DNA of 64,000 nucleotides from assembly GCF_018449695.1 (NCBI RefSeq), contig NZ_JAAVUY010000020.1, forward strand, positions 83,857 to 147,856, read 5' to 3'. The notes beneath the pieces were generated by a model. The model had not been told where the DNA came from and searched no databases. It saw only the letters and a program-made list of their open reading frames with translations. The position numbers and the translations under genes are program-made. Shown one piece after another: positions 51,737 through 59,237 of the stretch (position 1 is its first letter; every line of letters starts with the position of its first letter). This DNA is from Bradyrhizobium sp. dw_411. GTDB taxonomy: Bacteria > Pseudomonadota > Alphaproteobacteria > Rhizobiales > Xanthobacteraceae.

Positions 51737-54067
51737 ATGAACATTTTCCCCGGCAATATGCGTTTCGGTGCGGGTCAGCCGGTCAAGCGGCTTGAAGACC
51801 AGCGGCTGTTGACCGGGACCGGGCATTTCATCGACGACAAGCCGGAAGACGGGGCGCTGTGGCTGCATGTGCTGCGCTCGCCGCATGCCCACGCGAAAAT
51901 CGTATCGATCGATACCAAGGCGGCCGCCGGGATGGCGGGGGTGAAGGCCGTTTACACAGGGGCTGACCTGATTGCCGACGATATCGGCACCCTGCCGACA
52001 TTGTTGGTTTTCCCGCGTCCCGACGGCTCAAAGATGACAGTGCCGCCGCGGCGGCTGCTGGCCCATGAGATCGTGCGCTTTGCCGGCGAGTCCGTCGCGG
52101 CTGTGGTGGCGACATCGCGGGTCGCGGCGCAGAGCGCGGCCGAGGCGATCGAGGTCGAATACGAAGTGCTGCCGTCGGTGGTCGATCCCGTCGCGGCGAT
52201 CAAGCCGGGCGCGCCGGCAGTGTGGGCCGAAGTGCCTGACAATATCGTCGCGGCGATGAGCTATGGCGATGCCGCCAAGGTCGAGGCCGAATTCGCCAAG
52301 GCGGCGCATGTGGTGTCGCTCGATCTGGTCAACCAGCGCTTGGTGCCCTCGGCGATGGAGCCGCGCTCCACCATTGCCGACATCGAAAAGAAGACCGGCC
52401 GGCTGATCCTCCATGTCCAGTCGCAAACACCTGCCTCGACCCGCGACATCCTCGCCGAAGCCGTGTTGAAGCGGCCGAAAGAAAGCGTGCAGGTGCTGGT
52501 CGGCGACATCGGCGGCGGCTTCGGCCAGAAGACCAGCCTTTATCCGGAAGACGGCATGGTGGCCTATGCCGCGGTCAAGCTGAATCGTAAAGTGCGCTGG
52601 CGCGGCGACCGCACCGATGATTTCGTCGGGGGCACCCATGGCCGCGATCTGACCTCGACCGGCGAATTCGCGCTCGATGCCAAAGGCCGCGTGCAGGCCT
52701 ATCGGGTGCGCTCGGTCGGCGGCACCGGCGCCTATGTGTCCGGCACCGGCGCGCTGATTCCGCTCGTGCTCGGGCCGTTCGTGCAGACCGGCGTCTATGA
52801 CCTGCCGCTGGTGCATTACGATATCAAGGCTGTGATGACGAACACCGCGCCGGTCGGCGCCTATCGCGGCGCGGGCCGGCCGGAAGCGGTCTTCATCGTG
52901 GAGCGGCTGATGGACGCCGCGGCGCGCCAGATCGGCATGGATCCACGCGCGATCCGCAAGGTGAACTACATCAAGCCGGCGCAGATGCCCTACACCAACG
53001 CGGTCGGCCAAGTCTACGATTCCGGCGCATTCGCGCACATGCTGGAGCGCGCTTCCAAGCTCGCGGACTGGGACGGCTTCGCCGCGCGCAAGAAGGCGGC
53101 CAAGAAGAAGGGCCTGCTCTATGGCCGCGGGCTCACCAGCTATATCGAATGGACCGGCGGAACCGTGCACACCGAAACGGTTAGCCTGCACGCGACCGCC
53201 GAGGGGCGCGTCGTTCTTCAGACCGGCACGCAGGCGATGGGGCAGGGGTTGCAAACCAGCTTCTCGCAGATGGTCGCGGCGTCGCTGGGCATCTCGATCG
53301 ACAAGATCGACGTGGTGCAGGGCAATACGGATCTGGCGATCGGGTTCGGCAGCGTCGGCTCGCGTTCGCTGTTTGTCGGCGGCACGGCGGTGGTGGTATC
53401 GGCCATCGACCTGATCGCCAAGGCGCGCGAGAAAGCGTCGGGGATTCTCGAAGCCTCCGTCGACGATATCGAATATCATGACGGCTGGCTCACGGTGGTC
53501 GGCACCGACAAGCGCGTCGGCCTGTTCGAAATCGCCAAAAGTGAACAGGGCGCGCGGCTGAGCGTGGAGAGCGAAGGGACGGCTGACGGCGCGACCTTCC
53601 CGAACGGCACGCATATCTGCGAAGTCGAGATCGATCCGGAAACCGGCGTCAGCCGGGTGGTGCGCTACACCACGGTCGACGATGTCGGCATCGCGATCAA
53701 TCCGATGCTGGTGACAGGACAAGTCCATGGCGGCGTCGCCCAGGGCATCGGTCAGGCGCTGTATGAGGGCGTGACGTATGATCCCGAAGGGCAGTTGCTG
53801 ACCGCGAGCTATCAGGATTACTGCATTCCGCGCGCCGGCGACGTTCCGCCGATCGAGGTCACGCTGGATGATTCCGCGCCCTGCCGCACCAATCCCCTGG
53901 GCGCCAAAGGCTGCGGGGAATCCGGTGCGATCGGAGGGCCGCCCTGCGTCACCAATGGGGTGATGGACGCGCTAAGCGATCTCGGCATCACCTCGATCAC
54001 CACGCCACTCTCGCCGCTGAAGGTCTGGCAGGCGATTCAAGAGGCGAAGGCGGCAAAGGCGGCGTAG
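51737..54067 (+). CDS. Second molybdenum hydroxylase large subunit (xanthine dehydrogenase/CoxL form II type)
   Basis: The 776-residue protein carries RLLTGTGHFIDDK at the start, GGGFGQKTSLYPED, AYRGAGR at 375-381 (form II) and the catalytic Glu728 in GCGESGAIGG. It binds Mo-MCD and oxidises an aldehyde or N-heterocycle. It is clearly a paralogue of the protein at 19641. No FAD or 2Fe-2S subunit is beside it. Repeats flank the gene on both sides, so it is monocistronic. A nearby aromatic-acid locus makes an aromatic aldehyde or heterocycle a fair guess. Confidence 0.9.
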   Translation: MNIFPGNMRFGAGQPVKRLEDQRLLTGTGHFIDDKPEDGALWLHVLRSPHAHAKIVSIDTKAAAGMAGVKAVYTGADLIADDIGTLPTLLVFPRPDGSKMTVPPRRLLAHEIVRFAGESVAAVVATSRVAAQSAAEAIEVEYEVLPSVVDPVAAIKPGAPAVWAEVPDNIVAAMSYGDAAKVEAEFAKAAHVVSLDLVNQRLVPSAMEPRSTIADIEKKTGRLILHVQSQTPASTRDILAEAVLKRPKESVQVLVGDIGGGFGQKTSLYPEDGMVAYAAVKLNRKVRWRGDRTDDFVGGTHGRDLTSTGEFALDAKGRVQAYRVRSVGGTGAYVSGTGALIPLVLGPFVQTGVYDLPLVHYDIKAVMTNTAPVGAYRGAGRPEAVFIVERLMDAAARQIGMDPRAIRKVNYIKPAQMPYTNAVGQVYDSGAFAHMLERASKLADWDGFAARKKAAKKKGLLYGRGLTSYIEWTGGTVHTETVSLHATAEGRVVLQTGTQAMGQGLQTSFSQMVAASLGISIDKIDVVQGNTDLAIGFGSVGSRSLFVGGTAVVVSAIDLIAKAREKASGILEASVDDIEYHDGWLTVVGTDKRVGLFEIAKSEQGARLSVESEGTADGATFPNGTHICEVEIDPETGVSRVVRYTTVDDVGIAINPMLVTGQVHGGVAQGIGQALYEGVTYDPEGQLLTASYQDYCIPRAGDVPPIEVTLDDSAPCRTNPLGAKGCGESGAIGGPPCVTNGVMDALSDLGITSITTPLSPLKVWQAIQEAKAAKAA

Positions 54068-54084
54068 GTTTAGATTGAAACACT

Positions 54085-54164
54085 GTCATTCCGGGATGGT
54101 GCGCAGCACCAGACCCGGAATCTCGAGATTCCGGGTTCGATGCTTCGCATCGCCCCGGAATGAC
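54085..54164. repeat. Intergenic palindromic element, family F, second copy
   Basis: GTCATTCCGGGATGGTGCG, AACCCGGAATCTC-like and GAGATTCCGGGTTCGATGC, with CCCCGGAATGAC at the end, repeat the arms found at 51564-51657. It starts 18 bases after the stop of the molybdenum subunit. Confidence 0.85.
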
Positions 54165-54239
54165 GGCGCATCTCGAATGACGGTGTGAAAGTCATCCCGT
54201 TCTGCTAGGTTCCCCCCGAGCATAACGGGAGAGAATCCA

Positions 54240-54842
54240 ATGCGCAGACTATGGACCGTGCTGGCGGCGCTGGCGATGTTGAGCCTGACCAATTGCGGCT
54301 ATAATGCCATTCAGACCAATGACGAGCAGGTCAAGTCGAGCTGGTCGGAGGTGCTGAATCAGTATCAGCGCCGTGCCGATCTGGTGCCCAACCTGGTCAA
54401 TTCGGTGAAGGGCTTTGCGCAGCAGGAAAAGGATGTACTGCTCGGGGTCACCAACGCCCGCGCCAAGGTCGGCAGCATCCAGGCGACGCCGGAGTTGGTC
54501 AACGATCCCGGCGCCTTCGCGAAATTCCAGGCCGCCCAGGGCGAACTGACCAGCGCCCTCTCGAAACTGCTGGTGGTGACCGAGAATTATCCGCAGCTTA
54601 AATCCGACGCGCTGTTTCACGACCTGATGTCGCAGCTCGAAGGCACCGAGAACCGCATCACGGTGGCGCGCAACCGCTACATCAAATCGGTGCAGGATTA
54701 TAATGTCGGCATCCGCACCTTCCCGAACAACCTGACCGCGATGGTGTTCGGTTACAAGGAGAAGGCCAACTTCACGGTCGACAATGAGAAGGAGATCTCG
54801 ACCGCGCCGAAGGTGGATTTCAATCCGGCGCCGGCCAAATAG
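54240..54842 (+). CDS. lemA: LemA family protein
   Basis: The 200-residue protein has a short hydrophobic N-terminus (LAALAMLSLTNCGY; a possible lipobox Cys) and the LemA core: NEQVKSSWSEVLNQYQRRAD-like, LVPNLVNSVKGFAQQEK, TENRITVARNRYIKSVQDYN and FPNNLTAMVFGY. LemA proteins are long-helical membrane-associated proteins with no proven biochemical role. GGGAGA precedes the ATG. It starts a module with two TPM-domain genes, an arrangement seen in many bacteria. Confidence 0.9.
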   Translation: MRRLWTVLAALAMLSLTNCGYNAIQTNDEQVKSSWSEVLNQYQRRADLVPNLVNSVKGFAQQEKDVLLGVTNARAKVGSIQATPELVNDPGAFAKFQAAQGELTSALSKLLVVTENYPQLKSDALFHDLMSQLEGTENRITVARNRYIKSVQDYNVGIRTFPNNLTAMVFGYKEKANFTVDNEKEISTAPKVDFNPAPAK

Positions 54843-54865
54843 TTTTGGCAAATGATCGGTCTGCG

Positions 54866-55774
54866 ATGATCGCTGCAAGGGCCTCCCTGCTTGCGCTATT
54901 GGTGTGCTGGGCCTGCGCCGCCTTTGCCGACGTCGCGGTGCCGCCGCTGTCGGGAAGGGTGGTCGACCAGACCGGCACGCTGTCCAGCGACACCATCGCG
55001 TCGCTGACGCAGACCCTGCGCGGGCTGGAGCTGCGCAAGGGCAGCCAGGTCGCGGTGCTGATCGTGCCGACGACGCAGCCTGAAACCATCGAGCAATATT
55101 CGATCCGGGTCGCCGAGGCCTGGAAGATCGGCCGCAAGAAGGTCGACGACGGCGCGCTGCTGGTGGTGGCCAAGGACGACCGCAAGCTGCGTATCGAGGT
55201 CGGCTACGGCCTCGAGGGCGCGCTGACCGACGTGACCTCGAAGCGCATCATCGACGAGATCATCACGCCAAGATTCCGCAGTGGCGATTTTTCCGGCGGT
55301 ATTTCGCAGGGGGTCGACAAGATCATCGGCGTGATCGATGGCGAGCCGTTGCCCGCACCGGCGCCGCGGCGGCAGGAGCAGGAGGAGCCGGATTCCTTCC
55401 TGATGTCATTTCTCAATCCGCTTAATCCGTTTTCCATCTTCGCGGTTCTGATCCTCGGCGGGGTCTTTCGCCGCCTGTTTGGCCGGCTGTTCGGCTCGGT
55501 CGCGGCCGGCGGCCTGATCGGCGTCCTCGCCTGGTTCATCGCGGGCTCGCTGATTGTGTCGGCGATCGCCGCCATCATTGCGTCGCTGTTCACGATGTTC
55601 AGCGACACCATCACCGCGCCGACATCGGCCGGACCCGGTGGCCGCCGCTCCCGCGGATCATGGAGCGGCGGCGGCGGATCGTGGTCCAGCGGCGGCAGCA
55701 GTTCGAGCGACAGCGGCGGCTTTAGCGGCGGTGGCGGAAGTTTTGGTGGCGGTGGCGCGTCCGGTAGCTGGTAG
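54866..55774 (+). CDS. TPM-domain membrane protein (YgcG-like)
   Basis: The 302-residue protein has a signal peptide (LLALLVCWACAAFA), then the TPM domain at residues about 25-165 (VVDQTGTLSSDTIASL, VAVLIVPTTQPETIEQYSIR in part, LEGALTDVTSKRIID). Two or three hydrophobic segments follow (residues about 195-245) and a Ser/Gly-rich tail ends in GGGASGSW. TPM proteins are linked to membrane-protein maintenance or phosphatase-like activity, but the role is unsettled. The start at 54866 yields the signal peptide; a TTG at 54845 is an alternative. The next TPM gene begins 11 bases later. Confidence 0.88.
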   Translation: MIAARASLLALLVCWACAAFADVAVPPLSGRVVDQTGTLSSDTIASLTQTLRGLELRKGSQVAVLIVPTTQPETIEQYSIRVAEAWKIGRKKVDDGALLVVAKDDRKLRIEVGYGLEGALTDVTSKRIIDEIITPRFRSGDFSGGISQGVDKIIGVIDGEPLPAPAPRRQEQEEPDSFLMSFLNPLNPFSIFAVLILGGVFRRLFGRLFGSVAAGGLIGVLAWFIAGSLIVSAIAAIIASLFTMFSDTITAPTSAGPGGRRSRGSWSGGGGSWSSGGSSSSDSGGFSGGGGSFGGGGASGSW

Positions 55775-55784
55775 GTCTGGAAAG

Positions 55785-56282
55785 ATGGGCATCAAACGTA
55801 TCGGCAAGCATCTGGTCGAGCACCGCTGGCGGGTGCGGCGCATTTTTCCGAAGGAAGTGCTGACCCTGATCGAGCGGACCATCAAGGCGGGCGAGGCCAC
55901 GCATACGGGGCAGGTGCGTTTTGTCGTGGAAGGGGCGCTCGACGGCGCGCCGCTGTTTCACGACCAGTCGCCACGCGACCGCGCGCTCGACATCTTCTCG
56001 CAATTGCGGATCTGGGATACCGCCCACAATAACGGCGTGCTGATCTATCTCTTGCTGGCCGACCGCGACGTCGAGATCATCGCCGACCGCGGCATCGACG
56101 CCAAGGTCAATGCCGCTGGCTGGGAAAAAATCTGCCAGTCGATGGAGACGGATTTTCGGGCCGGGAATTTTTCGGGCGGCGTGATCAAGGGAATTCAGGC
56201 GGTCTCGCAGCAACTGGCGGCGCATTTTCCGAAGAGCGGGCCGGGACCGAATGAACTGCCGGATGAGCCGGTGGTGATGTAG
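55785..56282 (+). CDS. Second, cytoplasmic TPM-domain protein
   Basis: The 165-residue protein is nearly all TPM domain (VLTLIERTIKAGEATHTGQV, then GVLIYLLLADRDVEIIADRG and FRAGNFSGGVIKGIQAVSQQ) with a basic N-terminus and no signal peptide. It is the short partner of the preceding membrane TPM protein. A longer frame from 55554 lies inside that gene. With LemA they form a three-gene unit. Confidence 0.85.
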   Translation: MGIKRIGKHLVEHRWRVRRIFPKEVLTLIERTIKAGEATHTGQVRFVVEGALDGAPLFHDQSPRDRALDIFSQLRIWDTAHNNGVLIYLLLADRDVEIIADRGIDAKVNAAGWEKICQSMETDFRAGNFSGGVIKGIQAVSQQLAAHFPKSGPGPNELPDEPVVM

Positions 56283-56339
56283 GGGATACTGGCCATTCCC
56301 CTCTGGAAGGAATGATACACTTGGAAAGTGCGGCAACTA

Positions 56340-56570
56340 TCACGGACTAGTTGAGTGTTTCGTTTCGAGTGCCGCTGCTATTCGTTCCATTGCATCAGCT
56401 TGGCGGTTAGCTGCTTTGAGATTTTCGTCTAACAGGCCCCAATTTCTTTCCAGTGCAGCAGCGTTCTGTCGCTGATCACGGCGTATCCGATTAAAATAGA
56501 GGCCGAAAAATAGAAGCACTATTGGGACTAGGACGAAGAACGGTATGAGGTTTTGGACCCATTGAGACAT
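56340..56570 (-). CDS. Small single-pass membrane protein
   Basis: The 76-residue product has an N-terminal helix (NLIPFFVLVPIVLLFFGLYF), a basic stop (NRIRRDQRQN) and a predicted coiled-coil tail (ENLKAANRQADAMERIAAAL). No family is recognised. The region is less GC-rich than the neighbours. GGAAA lies upstream of the ATG but spacing is only fair. Layout resembles small phage-like or scaffold membrane proteins, but nothing supports a specific job. Confidence 0.5.
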   Translation of the reverse strand: MSQWVQNLIPFFVLVPIVLLFFGLYFNRIRRDQRQNAAALERNWGLLDENLKAANRQADAMERIAAALETKHSTSP

Positions 56571-56650
56571 GGTAATTTCCGTGAGGCTTTTGCAAGGGGT
56601 GTAGACGTGTAGCGAAGCATTGACAACCTACGCCATCCACCGATGGCCAC

Positions 56651-57463
56651 TCAGGCGTCGTCGAGCTTGTTGAGGTCGCGCACCGACTGCATGATTGGTT
56701 CGAAATTCGACCGCGCATCGAGTGCGTCGAACAATTGCGCGGTGTCGGACAGAAGCCCGTGCGATCTTTGAATGGCGATCCGCACGTCGTCCTGCGGCGT
56801 GTCGGACAACCGGCCATGTCCCGACAGCAGGATTTTTGAGTTCAGGCCCTTCAATCGCTCCAGCGACTGGATGTAATCGCTGATGCTGCCCGATCCGAAC
56901 ACGCCGCCCATCACGCCACCAGGCATCAGCGTATCGGCCGCGAACAGCAGGCCCTGATCCTGATCGAACAGGCTGATGCAGGCCGAGGTGTGACCGGGCG
57001 TGTACATCACGTTGAGGTGGAAGTTGCCGAGGTCGAGCAGATTGCCTTCTTCCAGCCAGATATCGACATTGATCGGCACATCCGGCTCGTTGAACATCTT
57101 GCGCAGCATCGAGAAGTCGTCGCGCAGCATGATCTTGTTGGCGGCCAGACGATGCGCGGCGATGATGGTGCGGCCGCCAAAATGCCAGGCCGCGCCGATG
57201 TGATCGAGATGCTCATGGCTGAGGATCACCATGTCGATCTTTTCAGGCGGGCAATCGACGTGGTTGAGGCACTCCAGCAGATGCGGAAAATTCGACGACA
57301 GCCCGACATCGATCATGATGGTGCGGGATTTGCCGCGCACGAGGTAAGCATTGGCGGCGCGGTTCTTGAACCGGATCTGATAGACGTTCTCGGCAGCCTG
57401 GATCAGCGAGCAGACGTCGTTGTTCAGCAGGATCGGAAACGGGCTCGGCTTGCGCTCGCTCAT
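56651..57463 (-). CDS. Metallo-beta-lactamase-fold hydrolase
   Basis: The 270-residue protein has the metal motif LSHEHLDHIG (HxHxDH) near residue 84, TPGHTSACIS and a further His in LLSGHGRL, giving a full two-metal set. The family hydrolyses thioesters, phosphodiesters or lactones. There is no signal peptide. The cyclic-nucleotide-binding gene upstream overlaps the start by ATGA, so the two proteins are made together. A signalling link with cyclic nucleotides is inferred. Confidence 0.87.
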   Translation of the reverse strand: MSERKPSPFPILLNNDVCSLIQAAENVYQIRFKNRAANAYLVRGKSRTIMIDVGLSSNFPHLLECLNHVDCPPEKIDMVILSHEHLDHIGAAWHFGGRTIIAAHRLAANKIMLRDDFSMLRKMFNEPDVPINVDIWLEEGNLLDLGNFHLNVMYTPGHTSACISLFDQDQGLLFAADTLMPGGVMGGVFGSGSISDYIQSLERLKGLNSKILLSGHGRLSDTPQDDVRIAIQRSHGLLSDTAQLFDALDARSNFEPIMQSVRDLNKLDDA

Positions 57464-57831
57464 GGATTGGCTGCCTTGAAGGTCATGGCATTGGACGCGC
57501 GCAGCCGTTTGCTCAGCGCATCCATGATCATCAGCGCGAAGGCAGGTTGCTGGCTGACCAGATAGACGAACCGGGCATGATTGATCCGCATCACGCGCGT
57601 TTTCGGCGCGGCCGCGATCGCGGTGGCCGAGCGGGACGAGCCGTCGATCACGGCCATCTCGCCGAAGAACTCGCCCTTGCCAAGCGTTACGATCACGGTC
57701 TTGCTGGCACCGTTGAGTTTGACGATGTCGATCTTGCCATCGAGCACCACGAACAGTTCGCGCCCGGTCGAGCCTTCCTCGAAGACGACGTCGTCGACAT
57801 CAAATTCGTTGATGCATTTCTCGATCGCCAT
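57460..57831 (-). CDS. Stand-alone cyclic-nucleotide-binding domain protein
   Basis: The 123-residue protein consists of a CAP-type beta-barrel: REELFVVLDGKID-like (RELFVVLDGKIDIVKLNG), GKGEFFGEMAVIDGSSRSAT with the phosphate-binding RSAT, and a C-terminal helix. No DNA-binding domain follows, unlike Crp. GGGAAG lies five bases before ATG 57831, so that start is used instead of 57861. It probably gives cAMP or cGMP control to the overlapping hydrolase. Confidence 0.85.
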   Translation of the reverse strand: MAIEKCINEFDVDDVVFEEGSTGRELFVVLDGKIDIVKLNGASKTVIVTLGKGEFFGEMAVIDGSSRSATAIAAAPKTRVMRINHARFVYLVSQQPAFALMIMDALSKRLRASNAMTFKAANP

Positions 57832-58083
57832 GGTGCTTCCCGCCTTCTGGCTCGCGCCCATTGGCCGCTATGTTAATCGGGAAACCCCACGGCGCAAATG
57901 ACGGCAGGGCTATTTTGGCTACCGCAGAGCAGCATCGGCTGTCTCCGGTCACCGCCGCAATTTCGCCGGAGGTGTCACCGGCAGTCCGGAGGGTTCCTTA
58001 AATTTCCGTAAGCCGACTGGAAGTAACGAATTCGCAAGCAATGAAAGTTACCAAAAGGTCAAACTCTACTGGAGATTTTGACC

Positions 58084-59106
58084 GTGAGCGAACAGCAAGC
58101 CGAGCCAATCAGCGGTGAATCCGGTTCCCTCGGTGCCGGATCGGCCGCTTCCCCTTCGACGGAGGCGCCGGTGACGGCCTCAAAGCCGGAGCCCATCAGC
58201 GAGCCCGCGGCTGGATCGGCCGAGGTGGAATCGCCGAAGCTGGTGCCGGAGCAGGGCGCCATGGCGCCGGAAGTGCACGTGTCCAAGGCGGATGCGCCGG
58301 GGGCTCACGCGTCCGAGCCGGAAGCGGTCAAGGAAACCGATAAACCTGACGCGCCGCGTATGCCCGGCAAGATCATGATCATGTCGTCGGCCGATCACGA
58401 CTGGGACCGTGACGAGGTCGGCTCCGAGCCCGAAGCCGAGCCAAGCCAGGGCATGTTCGGCAAGCGCCGCATCGCCGCCCTTGCGGCCGTCGTGGCACTC
58501 GCGGCAATGGCGGGCGCGCTCGGGGGCGCGCTGGCAACCGCAGGCCTGACGCATGTGGCAACGGACGACGTCGCGGCCAGCGGCAATCGCGCGCTTGAAG
58601 CGTCGATCGCGCGGATCGACAGCGACATCCTGTCGCTGAAGGCCGGCCTCGAACACACTTCCAAGCTCGGCATGAGCCAGTTCAATAAAACCAGCGACCG
58701 CCTCGACAAGGTCGAGAAAGCGCAGGCCGAGCCAGCCGCCAAACTCGCCAAGCTCAGCGAGACCGTGGATAAACTCCGCGCCACACCGGCCGCCGCCCCG
58801 TCGCCGGTCGCCGCGGCTCCGGCTGCACCCGCCGCGTCGAAAGAAGTCACGGGTTCGGTGACGTCTCCCGCCGCAGCGCAGGCGTCCGCCACGCCGCCCA
58901 AGGTCGAAGTAGGCCGGCTGCCGACGGTGGAAGGCTGGATCCTGCGCGATGTCGCCAATGGCGGCGCGCTGATCGAGGGACGGCAGGGCGTCTATGAGGT
59001 GTATGCCGGCGATCCCGTCCCGGGTCTTGGCCGGGTCGACGCCATCCGCCGCCAGGATGGCCGCTGGGTGGTCGTGACCAGCAAAGGCTTGATCGTCGCG
59101 CGGTAA
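58084..59106 (+). CDS. Single-pass membrane protein with disordered head and C-terminal beta domain
   Basis: The 340-residue protein has an acidic Pro/Ala-rich head (residues 1-135), one transmembrane helix near 138-165 (IAALAAVVALAAMAGALGGA), a coiled-coil stretch (SRLDSD-like, LEHTSKLGMSQFNKTSDRLD) and an Ala/Pro linker. A compact C-terminal domain follows (VEGWILRDVANGGALIEGRQ, VYAGDPVPGLGRVDAI, GRWVVVTSKGLIVAR). I do not recognise the family, though similar C-terminal domains occur in rhizobial hypothetical proteins. GTG 58084 has GGAGA eight bases upstream; TTG 58078 is too close. The outer-envelope spacing suggests an anchor or scaffold. Confidence 0.65.
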   Translation: MSEQQAEPISGESGSLGAGSAASPSTEAPVTASKPEPISEPAAGSAEVESPKLVPEQGAMAPEVHVSKADAPGAHASEPEAVKETDKPDAPRMPGKIMIMSSADHDWDRDEVGSEPEAEPSQGMFGKRRIAALAAVVALAAMAGALGGALATAGLTHVATDDVAASGNRALEASIARIDSDILSLKAGLEHTSKLGMSQFNKTSDRLDKVEKAQAEPAAKLAKLSETVDKLRATPAAAPSPVAAAPAAPAASKEVTGSVTSPAAAQASATPPKVEVGRLPTVEGWILRDVANGGALIEGRQGVYEVYAGDPVPGLGRVDAIRRQDGRWVVVTSKGLIVAR

Positions 59107-59192
59107 ATCACATTGTTTCACTGCGACGTGAAGTGACGTGCGGCGGGACAGTTCGTCCGCATTTCGGCTAGTTTCCTGACTAGAAAGCCACC

Positions 59193-59224
59193 CGCGGGAG
59201 CGCTGAATAAGCGCTCCCCTGCGG
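59193..59224 (+). terminator. Hairpin after the membrane-protein gene
   Basis: GGGAGCGCT, GAATA and AGCGCTCCC form a nine-base stem extended by CGC/GCGG, then GTGTTTGTC. It lies 87 bases after the stop. Confidence 0.5.
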
Positions 59225-59237
59225 TGTTTGTCAGGAT

